From NCBI GenBank assembly GCA_015485155.1, contig WFUF01000025.1, forward strand, positions 186,001-250,000: a stretch of 64,000 nt of DNA. Reading direction: 5' to 3'. A program made the translations under genes and the position numbers. Origin of the DNA: Robiginitomaculum sp. (GTDB lineage Bacteria > Pseudomonadota > Alphaproteobacteria > Caulobacterales > Maricaulaceae). Position 1 is the first letter of the stretch. Every line of letters begins with the position of its first letter. This document shows, piece after piece, positions 54,403-64,000 of the stretch. The notes beneath the pieces were generated by a model. It was not told where the DNA came from. It did no database searches and saw only the letters and a list, made by a program, of their open reading frames with translations.

Positions 54403-55242
54403 TTGAAAAAACAAGGCAGACCTAAAATGGAACAAAATACCGCTGACAACTGGGGCCGGTTTGCACCAAATAAATTACATGCCTGGGCCATTGAGCAAAG
54501 CAATAAGCGCCCCGATAGTCTTTGGGGCTCATTTTGCCGCCGACTGGTTCTAACCGGCTTGAAGCATCCGCTGGATGTACGATTGTGGGGCGCAAAATTT
54601 CGCCTCTATCCCAATGACAATTTATGCGAAAAGCGAGCCTTGTTATCACCAGACAAGTTTGATGTTCAGGAGCGTAATGCCCTGCAACACCGCATACATT
54701 CTGATTTCAAATTTGTGGATGTGGGTGCCAATGTGGGCCTTTATTCGCTTTTTGTCGCCGCCCAGCCGCAGTTTAAGGGCAAAATACTGGCCATTGAACC
54801 ACAGCCAATAATTAAACAGCGCTTGCAATTTAATCTGCTAACAAACCCGGGTTTTGACATAATCCATGAAGATTGCGCCGTGTCTGACAAGAAAGGTCTG
54901 GCACGAATGCAGATATCACAGCGCAACCGGGGTGCCTCTGGCTTTGACTTGCGTTCCGGCAAACAAGCTGATGAAGAATTTATTGTGCCAACCCTGCCTT
55001 TGGCCGAAATACTTGATAGGCACAATATGAACGGTGCCGATGCCTTAAAAATAGACATTGAGGGCGCAGAGGATCAGGTATTGCCCCTGTTTTTCAAGCA
55101 AACCCCTGCCACAGATTTACCCGGCCTGTTAATTATGGAAAGAAATGAATCTTGGAAAACCGACTGCATCGCATTGGCCGAAGAAAATGGCTATGAACAA
55201 ATTATTCAATCACACATGAATGTGGTTTTGGAAAAAACCTGA
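54403..55242 (+). CDS. FkbM-family methyltransferase
   Basis: The 279-residue protein begins at TTG 54403 or ATG 54427. The FkbM domain has FVDVGANVGLYSLFVAAQ (SAM binding), ILAIEPQPIIKQRL, DFDIIHEDCAVSD-like and DALKIDIEGAEDQVLPLFF. Such enzymes O-methylate sugars, glycolipids or other small molecules. It follows btuD by six bases, so it may be read from the B12-controlled operon. A repeat element follows. Confidence 0.78.
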   Translation: MKKQGRPKMEQNTADNWGRFAPNKLHAWAIEQSNKRPDSLWGSFCRRLVLTGLKHPLDVRLWGAKFRLYPNDNLCEKRALLSPDKFDVQERNALQHRIHSDFKFVDVGANVGLYSLFVAAQPQFKGKILAIEPQPIIKQRLQFNLLTNPGFDIIHEDCAVSDKKGLARMQISQRNRGASGFDLRSGKQADEEFIVPTLPLAEILDRHNMNGADALKIDIEGAEDQVLPLFFKQTPATDLPGLLIMERNESWKTDCIALAEENGYEQIIQSHMNVVLEKT

Positions 55243-55270
55243 TCCTCGACGCAATCAGTATCATTACTAA

Positions 55271-55388
55271 GCATTTTTAGCAAAAGTGGGAAGCTCTTTT
55301 AATGTCCTACCGCCTATCGGCTACTTGAGGACTCCTTGCTGCGCTACCGCTTCACTACTTGAGGACGGGGTTTTGGGTCGAAATGTGC
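55271..55388 (+). repeat. Hairpin repeat element with two tip modules (element F)
   Basis: GCATTTTTAGCAAAAGTGGGAA starts at 55271. Two modules occupy the tip: GTCCT (55314-55318) with AGGAC (55348-55352 approx.), and a second starting GCGCT (55341-55345) but ending AGGAC, so its ends are mismatched. It closes with GGGGTTTTGGGTCGAAATG. It lies 29 bases after the FkbM stop. Confidence 0.8.
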
Positions 55389-55432
55389 CAAGATAAAGGT
55401 TTAATAAACTTTGGTTCGTTTGATCTAAACAC

Positions 55433-56119
55433 CTAACTGGCTTTTATCGCGCTGTTTCCGGCATCACGAATGGCGCTGATATTTGCTTGGTAAACCCCCG
55501 TGTCTTGCGCCCCTTTGCCAAAAACAGCAGAACCTGCAACCAGCACATCAGCCCCGGCACTCATAACCAGCGGCGCGGTGTTGGGGTTAATGCCACCATC
55601 TACCTCGATTAAAATGTCACGATCCGCAATCATGGCTTTCAGGCGTTTAATTTTGGCAATCTGACTGGGCAAAAAGCTCTGACCGCCAAAGCCGGGGTTA
55701 ACACTCATAACAATAACCAGATCAAGGCGATCCAGTACATTTTCCAACGCGGTTTCCGGCGTGGAGGGGTTAAGTGCAGCTCCGGCCTTACAGCCCAGAT
55801 CACGAATTAGCTGTAAGCTGCGATCCAGATGCGGCCCGGCCTCAGGGTGGATGGATATATGATCAGCGCCAGCCTTGGCAAAGGTTTCCAAATATCTGTC
55901 CACCGGCTCTATCATTAGATGGACGTCCATTATGGTTTTGATGTGGGGCCGAATGGCAGCGCACACATCTGGGCCAATGGTTATATTTGGCACATAATGC
56001 CCGTCCATCACATCCACATGCACCCAATCGCAACCGGCTTGCTCAATGGCTCTTATTTCGGTGCCTAATTGCGCAAAGTCGGCAGATAAAATACTTGGTG
56101 CTATTTTGGTCATGATCAT
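55433..56119 (-). CDS. rpe: Ribulose-phosphate 3-epimerase
   Basis: The 228-residue TIM-barrel enzyme interconverts ribulose-5-phosphate and xylulose-5-phosphate. Motifs: [54 protein letters not shown] and [13 protein letters not shown]. The ATG at 56119 overlaps the tkt stop (ATGA); the ATG at 56113 is also possible. Confidence 0.95.
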   Translation of the reverse strand: MIMTKIAPSILSADFAQLGTEIRAIEQAGCDWVHVDVMDGHYVPNITIGPDVCAAIRPHIKTIMDVHLMIEPVDRYLETFAKAGADHISIHPEAGPHLDRSLQLIRDLGCKAGAALNPSTPETALENVLDRLDLVIVMSVNPGFGGQSFLPSQIAKIKRLKAMIADRDILIEVDGGINPNTAPLVMSAGADVLVAGSAVFGKGAQDTGVYQANISAIRDAGNSAIKAS

Positions 56120-58104
56120 ACTTTCAGACAGGACATTGCCTTGTCGACAATTGCCTTTGCGGTAATGCCAAAATGATCAAACAGATCAGGTGCCGGAGCC
56201 GAGGCGCCAAACCCGCTCATGCCGACGAAGTTTTCCGAAGACCCTGTATAGCGTGACCAGCCAAATTCCACGGCTGCTTCCACCGCAATCCGCGGGGCCT
56301 TGCCTAATATTTGTTCGCGGTATTCTTTGGATTGCTGTTCAAACTTTTCCTGACAGGGCATGGAGACCACTGCTGCTTGTATTCCCTGTTCGCCTAGCTT
56401 TTGTGCTGCTTCCACTGCCAGATGTACTTCAGAACCAGTCGCGATCAGGGTTATGTCACGGCTTCCTTTGCTTTCGTGCAAAACATAAGCTCCGCGTGCG
56501 CACAGATTTTGTGACTCCGGTTTTTGACGCAATGTAGGCAAGGCCTGACGGGTAAGAGCGAGGGTTGAAGGGGCATCATTTTGTTCCAGTGCAGCCTGCC
56601 AGCATTCTGCGGTTTCCACAGAATCACAGGGGCGATAAACATACATGCCCGGCAGGCTTCGCAAGCTGGCCAGCGTTTCAACTGGTTGATGGGTTGGCCC
56701 GTCCTCACCAAGGCCGATACTGTCATGGGTAAGCACATAGACAACCCTTAGCCCCATCAGAGCTGAAAGCCGCATTGCGCCTAACATATAACCGGCAAAC
56801 ACTAAAAAAGTCCCGCCATAGGGAATAAATCCGCCATGTAATGCCAGACCGTTCATCACTGCGGCCATGGCATGTTCGCGCACCCCATAATACAGATAGC
56901 GCCCGCTAAAATCATCAGGGGCTATAATGCCCATATCCGCAGTAAGCGTATTGTTGGAGCCGGTAAGATCAGCCGATCCGCCAATAGTGTTGTCAATAAC
57001 AGGGTTTATGGCCTGCAGGGTTTTTTGTGATGCAATTCTTGTGGCCTGTTTCGGTTGCTCTTGAACCAATGTTGATTTTAGCTGCTCAATCACCTCTGAC
57101 AGTATTTTAGAGGGTTGTCCGTGCAGGGATTGTTCAAACTCAGCGCCATTAACGGAGGATTGCAGCAGCTTCTGCCATTTTTGACGTTTTGCAGCGCCTT
57201 TTTTACCGGATTTGCGCCATTGGTTCAATATGGCATCAGGAATTTCAAAGGCTGCATAGGGCCAGTTAAGGGCTTTGCGGGTGGCCGCAATTTCTTCTGC
57301 ACCAAGTGGTGCGCCGTGTACCTTGCTTGTTCCGGCCTTATTGGGTGAGCCCTTGCCGATTATAGTTTTTAAGGCAATCAGCGTTGGTTGTGTGTGCTTG
57401 CGTTTTGCTGTCAGAATTGCCTTGTGAATGGCGCTCTGGTCATGGCCGTCCACACTGAGAACCTGCCATCCGGCAGCTAAAAACCGTTTTTTCTGATCAG
57501 TGGCAGTGGACAGATCGGTGGAACCATCAATGGTGATTGAATTATCATCCCAGAATACTATCAGCTTTCCAAGGGCCAAATGTCCGGCCATGTCGATAGC
57601 TTCGTGACTTATTCCTTCCATTAAACAGCCATCTCCGGCCATTACCCATGTATAATGATCGACTAGTTCATCTCCAAATCGGCTGTTTTGCAGTCTTTCG
57701 GCCAGCGCCATGCCGACAGCCATGGTGATACCCTGTCCCAAAGGTCCGGTGGTGGCTTCTATTCCGGCTGCGTGCCCATATTCAGGATGACCGGCGGTTA
57801 TAGCCCCTAATTGGCGAAAGTTTTTTATCTGCTCGAGACTCATATCCTCATAGCCAAGCAGATAGTGCACCGCATATTGCAACATGGAGGCATGGCCCGC
57901 TGAAAGTATAAACCGGTCACGATCCGGCCAATCAGGGTTCTTTACGTCCAGCTTTATGTGTTTGGTGAACAACACCGTGGCAGCATCTGCCAGACCCATT
58001 GGTGCCCCGGGGTGGCCGGAATTGGCGGCCTGTATGGCATCTATGGCCAGAAACCGGATTGCATTGGCCATTTGCTGTGAGTCTGCTGTAGGGGCTGAAG
58101 TCAT
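56116..58104 (-). CDS. tkt: Transketolase
   Basis: The 662-residue thiamine-diphosphate enzyme of the pentose phosphate pathway starts at ATG 58104; the longer frame to 58167 overlaps fbp. Motifs: [22 protein letters not shown], the ThDP site [13 protein letters not shown] with DDNSITIDG, and [21 protein letters not shown]. It exchanges two-carbon units between ketose and aldose phosphates. It is between fbp and rpe. Confidence 0.95.
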   Translation of the reverse strand: MTSAPTADSQQMANAIRFLAIDAIQAANSGHPGAPMGLADAATVLFTKHIKLDVKNPDWPDRDRFILSAGHASMLQYAVHYLLGYEDMSLEQIKNFRQLGAITAGHPEYGHAAGIEATTGPLGQGITMAVGMALAERLQNSRFGDELVDHYTWVMAGDGCLMEGISHEAIDMAGHLALGKLIVFWDDNSITIDGSTDLSTATDQKKRFLAAGWQVLSVDGHDQSAIHKAILTAKRKHTQPTLIALKTIIGKGSPNKAGTSKVHGAPLGAEEIAATRKALNWPYAAFEIPDAILNQWRKSGKKGAAKRQKWQKLLQSSVNGAEFEQSLHGQPSKILSEVIEQLKSTLVQEQPKQATRIASQKTLQAINPVIDNTIGGSADLTGSNNTLTADMGIIAPDDFSGRYLYYGVREHAMAAVMNGLALHGGFIPYGGTFLVFAGYMLGAMRLSALMGLRVVYVLTHDSIGLGEDGPTHQPVETLASLRSLPGMYVYRPCDSVETAECWQAALEQNDAPSTLALTRQALPTLRQKPESQNLCARGAYVLHESKGSRDITLIATGSEVHLAVEAAQKLGEQGIQAAVVSMPCQEKFEQQSKEYREQILGKAPRIAVEAAVEFGWSRYTGSSENFVGMSGFGASAPAPDLFDHFGITAKAIVDKAMSCLKV

Positions 58105-58117
58105 GTCCGTTTTCCTG

Positions 58118-59095
58118 TTAAGGTTTAAAATAGCTGCGCACCAGCTCGACCTGCTTGTTAGATCCAAACACGAAGGCTACTCTTTGGTGCAACTCACTTA
58201 AGGGCAGGTCGAGAATCCGGCTTGTGCCGTTGGTTGCCATTCCGCCAGCCTGCTCGATCACAAACGAGACCGGGTTAGCTTCGTATAATTGTCGTAGGCG
58301 GCCTTTCTCATAGCCAGGGCGATTATCCGCCGGATATAAAAATATCCCGCCACGAGATAAAATTCTGGAAGCATCGGCAACTAATGAGCCCACCCAGCGC
58401 ATATTGTAATTCTCGCCCAATGGCCCGGGCTCTCCGGTCAGGCAGTCACTGATAAAAAGTTGAACAGGTGTCTGCCAGTGCCGGGCATTGGCGGCATTTA
58501 TTCCGTATTCCGCCCGCGCTTCAGCCAGACGAAGTTTCGGGACAGCCAGAACAAATTGTCCGGATTTTGGCTCCAGCACATATAATTCCACCCCATTGCC
58601 ACAGGTAACAATCAAGGTGGTTTGCGGTCCATAGACAAAAAACCCGCCAACCAATTGCTCATTACCGGGCCGGAAGAATGAATTTTCTGCCGCTCCTGGT
58701 GCTGTTGGGAAAATAGAAAAAATGGTTCCAATCGATACATTGGTATCAATATTGGAGGAGCCATCAAGCGGGTCTGCTGCAACACTAAGTGCAGCGCCGG
58801 GGGCAAGGGTGTTGATGCCTTCTTCTTCTTCAGAGGCATAATAAGCCACTGGCTCCTGCCGTAATTTTGCAATGATTATTTCATCTGATTGGACGTCAAG
58901 TGCCTTTTGGTCATCGCCGTCAGCATTTTCTATTCCGGTAACCGCTCCCAATCCGCTGATTAATGGCCCCTGCGCGCACAGGTCGGATATTTCTTTAGCT
59001 GCATCACAAAGCGCGCCAACTGTGGAAAGAACATTTTTGCGCAAGTTTTCATCATGAAGGTTTGTGGCGAAGTCGGCGGAAAATTGAATGGCCAT
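58118..59095 (-). CDS. fbp: Class I fructose-1,6-bisphosphatase
   Basis: The protein has 325 residues from the ATG at 59095; the open frame to 59152 is not supported. The metal site is seen in YYASEEEEG and SVAADPLDGSSNIDTNVSIG. It hydrolyses fructose-1,6-bisphosphate in gluconeogenesis and could serve a Calvin-type cycle. It heads the fbp-tkt-rpe operon; no RuBisCO or phosphoribulokinase lies in the window. Confidence 0.93.
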   Translation of the reverse strand: MAIQFSADFATNLHDENLRKNVLSTVGALCDAAKEISDLCAQGPLISGLGAVTGIENADGDDQKALDVQSDEIIIAKLRQEPVAYYASEEEEGINTLAPGAALSVAADPLDGSSNIDTNVSIGTIFSIFPTAPGAAENSFFRPGNEQLVGGFFVYGPQTTLIVTCGNGVELYVLEPKSGQFVLAVPKLRLAEARAEYGINAANARHWQTPVQLFISDCLTGEPGPLGENYNMRWVGSLVADASRILSRGGIFLYPADNRPGYEKGRLRQLYEANPVSFVIEQAGGMATNGTSRILDLPLSELHQRVAFVFGSNKQVELVRSYFKP

Positions 59096-59259
59096 ATGTT
59101 GGCTGCCCCATATTGTTATGATCACATAAACTCCTGTACCTGTGCATAGCAAAGTTCTGCAAAAAGAAAATTGAAAAAACCAGCATGCGGGAAAAAAGAG
59201 GCTTATAATTTGAACAAAATGCGCTAGTCTGAACTCAAATACAGATATAAGGAATTATC

Positions 59260-59703
59260 ATGTCCATTAAAAAACGATCAGGTCTGTTTGCCAGTGCAGT
59301 TGTTCTTTTTAGTGTTTTTGCCCTTGCTGCATGTGGCGAGTCATCACCAACCACAGAACCAGATAATGCAAAAACATCAGATGCAGCAAACACACTAAAA
59401 TTATCAGCCTTGGCTGAACAGGGTAAAGTCTATTACGACAGGAGTTGTGCTCAATGTCATGGCCTGGACGTCATGGGAACCGATATGGGGCCACCATTGA
59501 TACATGAAATCTACAATCCCGGCCACCATGGGGACAATGCTTTTTTTAGAGCCATAACTCAAGGAACAGTTCAGCACCATTGGCAATTTGGCAATATGCC
59601 GCCTCGCCCTGAGGTCAAAGACTCAGAAATTGGCGGCATAATTCAATATGTGCGTGAATTACAAGTAGCCCACGGTATTGTTTACAAACAACACAGAATG
59701 TAG
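59260..59703 (+). CDS. c-type cytochrome lipoprotein
   Basis: The 147-residue protein has a lipoprotein signal peptide with lipobox LAAC (C25), a flexible linker and one heme motif, CAQCH (63-67). The likely sixth ligand is methionine in FGNMPPRPE. The family is a small cytochrome c, possibly membrane-anchored, donating to or accepting from a respiratory oxidase. The partner is not in the window. Confidence 0.85.
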   Translation: MSIKKRSGLFASAVVLFSVFALAACGESSPTTEPDNAKTSDAANTLKLSALAEQGKVYYDRSCAQCHGLDVMGTDMGPPLIHEIYNPGHHGDNAFFRAITQGTVQHHWQFGNMPPRPEVKDSEIGGIIQYVRELQVAHGIVYKQHRM

Positions 59704-59772
59704 TCGTTGCTGTTTAACAGGCAGGCATGCGAAGATACGCAATAATTAGTGTATCTGTAAGATCGCCTTGTT

Positions 59773-61152
59773 GTGAGGCTGAATTTGGATGAAAAGGAAA
59801 GCGCTTTGAGCAAAGATCCCGAGGCACCCGCACAAATCAGCCAACCTGAAAGTACAGCCTATTTAGGCTGGGTAATGTTTACGCTGGTTCTGGTTTATAC
59901 GTTTAATTTTGTTGATCGTTCGATCATCAGTATTTTGGCTATTCCAATTCAAGAAGAGCTGGAAGTCTCTGATATGCAAATCGGGCTGATGCGCGGGCTG
60001 GCATTTGCAATTTTATATTCCACTCTTGGAGTTCCGGTGGCGTGGCTGGCTGATCGACATAACAGGGTGTGGATTATTGGCCTTGCCCTGGCACTTTGGA
60101 GTGGCATGACCGCCGTTTGCGGTTTGGCGGGTAATGCGCTGCAATTATTTTTTGCCCGCATGGGAGTGGGTGTTGGTGAAGCAGGCGGCATTGCACCGTC
60201 TTATTCGATCATTGCCGATTATTTTCCGCCACACAAACGCGCCACCATGTTGGGAATATTCTCGATGGGTATACCTATTGGCAGTGCTGTCGGCATTGTC
60301 TTTGGCGGGGTAATGGCCGCACTTTATGGATGGCGCATGGCGTTTTTTGTTATTGGTGGGCTTGGTGTGCTATTGGCCCCCCTGTTTATTTTAACTGTGC
60401 GCGAACCAAAAAGAGGCCGTTTTGACAAGCCGGGAGCAAAGATCGAAAAAGCTTCATTCTCTCAAGTTTTTGCTTTGTTGTTGTCTAAAAAGTCTTTCTG
60501 GTTGATTTCTTTTGGTGCTGCGGCCTCATCGATTGTCGGCTATGGGGCTTTTGCATGGATTCCTAAATTTCTTGTGCTTACTTTTGGGGTAGAGCTGCCC
60601 GAATTTATGAGTTTTCTTCCCGGTTGGATGACACCAAATCCCAACCCTATTATTTATGTTTCTTATTATTTTGGATTAGTTATGCTGATCGGCGGGGTTA
60701 TTGGCATATTCCTTGGCGGATTTTTAGCTGACAAGTTCGGAACCAAGAATAAATCTGCTTATGTGATAGTGCCAGCTTTGGCATTTTTAATAACGGCGCC
60801 ATTTTATATGACAGGCATGATGCTATCATCTTTGGGCCTGTTGTTTTTTGTCCTGTTGTTTCCTGTGGCTTTGAGTCTGGCATGGCTGGGGCCAGTGGTT
60901 TCATCCATTCAGCATATCGTGCCAACCAGCATGCGTGCGACAGCAACAGCCATATTTTTGCTGATCAATAATTTATTGGGGCTGGCAATTGGTGATCCGT
61001 TAATTGGAAGAATATCAGACGTGTTAAAACCATCTTATGGGGATGACAGTCTGCGCTATGCTATTTTTGTCTGCTCAGCTTTATATATACTGGCTTCGGT
61101 ACTGTTTTTTCTGGCTATCAAGCCATTGAAAAAAGACTGGATTCACCAATAG
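59773..61152 (+). CDS. MFS transporter, spinster-like
   Basis: The 459-residue protein starts at a GTG (59773). It has about 12 transmembrane segments and the MFS motif A region VAWLADRHNRVWI between helices 2 and 3. GVGEAGGIAPSYSIIADYFPP matches spinster-type (COG0477) transporters, often annotated as hexuronate or sphingolipid-like carriers. Substrate unknown. Its neighbour downstream is the N-formylglutamate amidohydrolase-type gene. Confidence 0.82.
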   Translation: MRLNLDEKESALSKDPEAPAQISQPESTAYLGWVMFTLVLVYTFNFVDRSIISILAIPIQEELEVSDMQIGLMRGLAFAILYSTLGVPVAWLADRHNRVWIIGLALALWSGMTAVCGLAGNALQLFFARMGVGVGEAGGIAPSYSIIADYFPPHKRATMLGIFSMGIPIGSAVGIVFGGVMAALYGWRMAFFVIGGLGVLLAPLFILTVREPKRGRFDKPGAKIEKASFSQVFALLLSKKSFWLISFGAAASSIVGYGAFAWIPKFLVLTFGVELPEFMSFLPGWMTPNPNPIIYVSYYFGLVMLIGGVIGIFLGGFLADKFGTKNKSAYVIVPALAFLITAPFYMTGMMLSSLGLLFFVLLFPVALSLAWLGPVVSSIQHIVPTSMRATATAIFLLINNLLGLAIGDPLIGRISDVLKPSYGDDSLRYAIFVCSALYILASVLFFLAIKPLKKDWIHQ

Positions 61153-61191
61153 GCTCTACCTGTAATTAGTGTAAGTGATTCTGGATCTTAA

Positions 61192-61935
61192 ATGCCTGAT
61201 TTTGAAATTGCCCGCACCGTGGGCGCAAAAGGCCAAAGCCCTGTCTTTTTGTTTTGTGATCATGCCGGTAACGCAATTCCAGAGAAGTTTTCCTTTCTGG
61301 GGCTGGGGGCTGATTTATTGCAGGATCACATAGCATTTGATCCAGGTGCGGCGGCCTTGACCGAGGCTTTGGCAGATAAATTACAGTCCCGGGCCCTGTT
61401 TTGTCAGTTTTCCAGGCTGCTTATTGACCCAAATCGTGGGGTAGAGCGCGATGATTTGATCTTGCAAATTAGTGATACGATTGAAATTCCGGGCAATCAG
61501 GGACTGTCCCACAATCAAAAACAAGCCCGAATACAAGAGTATTTTGACCCCTATCATCAGCTATTATCAGAAGAGCTTGACGCTCTTGGCTCGGCCCATT
61601 CTGATCCATTTGTTGTTTCCATTCATTCCTTTGCCCAAAAAATCAGGAGCTCAGAGGTTATCAGGCCGTGGCAAATAGGCCTGCTGTGGTGTGATGATGA
61701 AGCCAGCGCGCAAGCTCTGATGAAGCATTTGCAAAAAAACGAAATAATCGTTGGTGACAACCAGCCATATTCAGCCAAGCTTTATAATTATTCAGTCAAT
61801 CGGCATATTGTCCCCAGAGGTTTTAGGCATATTACCCTGGAGGTTCGCCAGGATTTACTTGCGGATAGGGCGGCAATAAATCGTATGCGTGATTTGCTTT
61901 TTCCACCATTACAGGCTTTGATACGAGGCAGATAA
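61192..61935 (+). CDS. N-formylglutamate amidohydrolase family protein
   Basis: The 247-residue protein begins VFLFCDHAGNAIPEKFSFLG, then HIAFDPGAAALTEALADKL and FSRLLIDPNRGVERDDLI, and later FVVSIHSFAQKI with the metal-binding residues. This is the FGase (PF05013) family of histidine degradation type II. No hut genes surround it, so another amide substrate is possible. It is 19 bases upstream of the YbdK-type gene, likely co-transcribed. Confidence 0.85.
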   Translation: MPDFEIARTVGAKGQSPVFLFCDHAGNAIPEKFSFLGLGADLLQDHIAFDPGAAALTEALADKLQSRALFCQFSRLLIDPNRGVERDDLILQISDTIEIPGNQGLSHNQKQARIQEYFDPYHQLLSEELDALGSAHSDPFVVSIHSFAQKIRSSEVIRPWQIGLLWCDDEASAQALMKHLQKNEIIVGDNQPYSAKLYNYSVNRHIVPRGFRHITLEVRQDLLADRAAINRMRDLLFPPLQALIRGR

Positions 61936-61954
61936 ACAAGAGCAGGGGGCGCAG

Positions 61955-63085
61955 ATGGACTTGCCGGCTTTGACCATCGGCATAGAAGAAGAATATTTGC
62001 TGGTTGATCCAAAAACCCGCGATCTGGCCTCTGATCCACCACCGGAATTACTTGAAAATTGCAAGGCAGAACTTGGTGAAAGCGTTAGCCCGGAATTTCT
62101 AAAATGCCAGATCGAGGTGGGCACACCTGTTTGCCAGAACATATCTGAAGCCCGTGAGCATTTAATTCGTCTGCGCACATGTATTAAAAAGAACGCGCAA
62201 CATATGGGGCTTGAATTGATGGCGGCCTCAACTCACCCTTTTGCCAGTTGGGTCGGGCAACACCACACCCGTGCGCCACGGTATGACAAACTAAATCAGG
62301 ATATGGGCGGGGTAATTCGTCGCATGTTGATTTGTGGCATGCATGTCCATGCGGGGATTGAGGATCCTGATTTGAGAATTGATCTGATGAATCAGATGAA
62401 TTATTTTTTGCCGCACCTGCTGGCTTTGTCCGCATCCTCTCCGTTTTGGGCCGGGCGTAAAATGGGAATGATGTCCTATCGAACCAATGTCTGGGACGGC
62501 ATGCCCAGAAACGGAATTTCCAATCAGTTCCAAAGCTGGGGTGAATATGAGCGCTTGACACAGGCGCTGATCAGGGCCGGAGCTATCGAGGATGCCTCCA
62601 AAATATGGTGGGACTTGCGGCCCAGTGCCAAATTTCCAACCTTGGAAATGCGCATTACTGACATATGCCCGCGCCTTGAAGATGCGCTTACCATTGCCGC
62701 TTTATATCAATGTTTGCTCAGGTGGCTGGCCAGGTTAAAGCGCTCTAATATGAAGTGGCGCATTTATCCTGATCTGTTATTGCAGGAAAACAGATTTCTG
62801 GCAGCCAGAAACGGCGTACAGGAAAAGCTGGTTGACCTGGGAAAGAGTGAAATGGTGCAATTCTCCGAATTGATGGACGAAATTATTGAGCTGGTGGCCG
62901 AAGATGCCGTTGCATTAAACTGTGTTGCCGAAGTAGAGCATGCGCGCACCATAGTTAAGCGCGGCTCCTCTGCCAGCCAGCAATTGGCCACATTCGACAG
63001 CGCCATTGCAAATGGTGATGATGAGCATGAAGCCTTGTGTCAGGTGGTGGATCAAATTATTGAGCAAACTGCACAAGGTCTTTGA
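61955..63085 (+). CDS. YbdK-type carboxylate-amine ligase (GCS2 family)
   Basis: The 376-residue protein has the glutamate-cysteine ligase type 2 core: TIGIEEEYLLVDPKTRDL, QIEVGTPVCQNISEAREHL, the catalytic ICGMHVHAGIEDPDLRI, and FPTLEMRITDICPRLEDAL. Family members ligate glutamate to cysteine weakly or to other amines. Paired with the amidohydrolase-type gene, it may form a small gamma-glutamyl or N-acyl amino acid pathway. Confidence 0.88.
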   Translation: MDLPALTIGIEEEYLLVDPKTRDLASDPPPELLENCKAELGESVSPEFLKCQIEVGTPVCQNISEAREHLIRLRTCIKKNAQHMGLELMAASTHPFASWVGQHHTRAPRYDKLNQDMGGVIRRMLICGMHVHAGIEDPDLRIDLMNQMNYFLPHLLALSASSPFWAGRKMGMMSYRTNVWDGMPRNGISNQFQSWGEYERLTQALIRAGAIEDASKIWWDLRPSAKFPTLEMRITDICPRLEDALTIAALYQCLLRWLARLKRSNMKWRIYPDLLLQENRFLAARNGVQEKLVDLGKSEMVQFSELMDEIIELVAEDAVALNCVAEVEHARTIVKRGSSASQQLATFDSAIANGDDEHEALCQVVDQIIEQTAQGL

Positions 63086-63188
63086 TTTTGCCCTGCCTGT
63101 ATAAACTATCTGCACCCGTACTACTGGCCAAGGCGTTTTGTACGGGTAATATGTCCTGAATAAAATTGCCATCAAAGAGAAATTATTC

Positions 63189-64000
63189 ATGTCTAAAACA
63201 AATGCCCCGGTATTGGAACTTCAGGATTTGAATGTGAATTTTACTACCCCGGATGGGGAGGTAAATGCGGTGCGTGGTGTTTCGATGACCATTGAGCCTG
63301 GTCAGTGTGTTGGGGTCGTAGGCGAATCCGGCTCTGGCAAGAGCCAAAGCTTCCTTGCGGCCATGGGGCTTTTGGCCAGTAATGGCAAAGCTACTGGTTC
63401 TATTAAGTTTCGTGGTCGGGAGATTTTGAATTTGCCGCGACGTGAGCTAAATCAGGTTCGCGGCGCAAAAATGACCATGATTTTTCAGGATCCTCTGACT
63501 TCATTGACCCCGCACAAACGGGTTGGTGCCCAATTGATGGAGGTTCTTGCCATTCATAAGAATATGCGCGGTGAACAGGCACAAAAGCATTGTATTGACT
63601 GGCTTGACAGGGTGCGACTGCCAGAGGCGGCACGCAGGATGAAGCAGTATCCACACGAATTGTCAGGTGGTATGCGACAGCGGGTAATGATTGCCATGGC
63701 CATGTTATGTGATCCGGAGCTGCTTATTGCTGATGAGCCTACTACGGCTTTGGATGTAACTGTGCAGGCGCAGGTGCTGGATTTGATGAATGAGCTTAAA
63801 AACGAAACCAAGGCTGCAATTGCCCTGATCACTCATGATATGGGTGTTGTTGCCCGAATGTGTGAAAAAATCTGCGTAATGGAAAAGGGAGTTTATGTAG
63901 AAAAAAACAGTGCCGATAATATTTTTTATCATCCAGAACATGATTATACAAAAATGTTGCTATCATCTATGCCGCGTCTGGACAGGCCGGGACAGATATT
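63189..64000 (+). CDS. oppD: Oligopeptide ABC transporter ATPase OppD, cut by window edge
   Basis: The frame starts at ATG 63189 and stays open to the window end (270 residues seen). Walker A GESGSGKSQ, MIFQDPLTSLTPHKRVG, the LSGGMRQRVMIAMAM signature, LLIADEPTTALDVTVQAQ and ITHDMGVVARM are the OppD pattern. It powers peptide uptake; oppF should follow beyond the window. No oppA, B or C is upstream. Confidence 0.93.
   Translation, partial: MSKTNAPVLELQDLNVNFTTPDGEVNAVRGVSMTIEPGQCVGVVGESGSGKSQSFLAAMGLLASNGKATGSIKFRGREILNLPRRELNQVRGAKMTMIFQDPLTSLTPHKRVGAQLMEVLAIHKNMRGEQAQKHCIDWLDRVRLPEAARRMKQYPHELSGGMRQRVMIAMAMLCDPELLIADEPTTALDVTVQAQVLDLMNELKNETKAAIALITHDMGVVARMCEKICVMEKGVYVEKNSADNIFYHPEHDYTKMLLSSMPRLDRPGQI

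Overview
The window is a chromosomal segment of an alphaproteobacterium of moderate G+C content. Several genes point to the Caulobacterales/Maricaulales-like part of the class: rcdA (DUF1465, CtrA degradation adaptor), gapR (DUF2312 nucleoid protein), a Mic60/mitofilin homologue between hemD and hemY, a FlaEY-like flagellin regulator beside flagellin-sugar genes, a 1633-residue NAD-glutamate dehydrogenase and a ftsK-lolA-xth neighbourhood. This placement is inference from gene content; no phylogeny was run. No phage, insertion sequence, CRISPR array or restriction system is visible. Most of the window is housekeeping DNA.

Layout. 1-432: 3' part of rcdA, then an array of hairpin repeats. 653-4453 (minus): comM, a PAS-receiver protein and ampG. 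4630-5604: EamA exporter. 5614-7739 (minus): tsaD-gpsA. 7764-12365: hemC-hemD-mic60-hemY. 12453-15624: a charged hypothetical, a TPR lipid-export-type secreted protein, gapR, rpmJ and an MltB transglycosylase. 15960-24038: flaEY-like gene and a nonulosonic (sialic/pseudaminic-type) sugar cluster. 24189-25300: ubiX flanked by two DUF465 genes. 25720-29600: NtrC-type regulator, alpha/beta hydrolase, L,D-transpeptidase and OmpR-type regulator. 29688-34479 (minus): ftsK-lolA-unknown-xth. 34602-38868: ubiH-type monooxygenase, Trm112-like protein, CnoX-like thioredoxin, prolyl-tRNA deacylase, tRNA-Gly and RsmJ-like methyltransferase. 38934-45282: AI-2E-type permease, a candidate 6S RNA and the large glutamate dehydrogenase. 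45508-48667: phage-shock-protein (Psp) locus with divergent pspF. 48731-49594: WecG/TagA glycosyltransferase. 49628-55242: cobalamin riboswitch, btuB-F-C-D and an FkbM methyltransferase. 55433-59095 (minus): fbp-tkt-rpe. 59260-64000: cytochrome c lipoprotein, MFS transporter, N-formylglutamate amidohydrolase family protein, YbdK-type ligase and the start of oppD.

How the parts work together. The Psp locus is a complete regulatory unit: PspF is divergent from an operon that begins with an unlisted 56-residue membrane protein, and the shared spacer holds a perfect sigma-54 -24/-12 element plus upstream direct repeats. The sugar cluster would supply an activated nonulosonic acid for flagellin, but PseC- and PseG-type genes are not in the window. 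The btu genes form a B12-controlled uptake operon whose receptor probably starts at TTG.

The most unusual structure is a family of intergenic repeats (436-640, 15826-15935, 24104-24192, 29601-29650, 45284-45503, 55271-55388). A basal hairpin carries zero to two copies of a 26-27-nt module in its tip. The module ends vary in a compensatory way (GTCCT/AGGAC, GTTCT/AGAAC, GCGCT/AGCGC), and four of six elements begin at or within a few bases of a stop codon.
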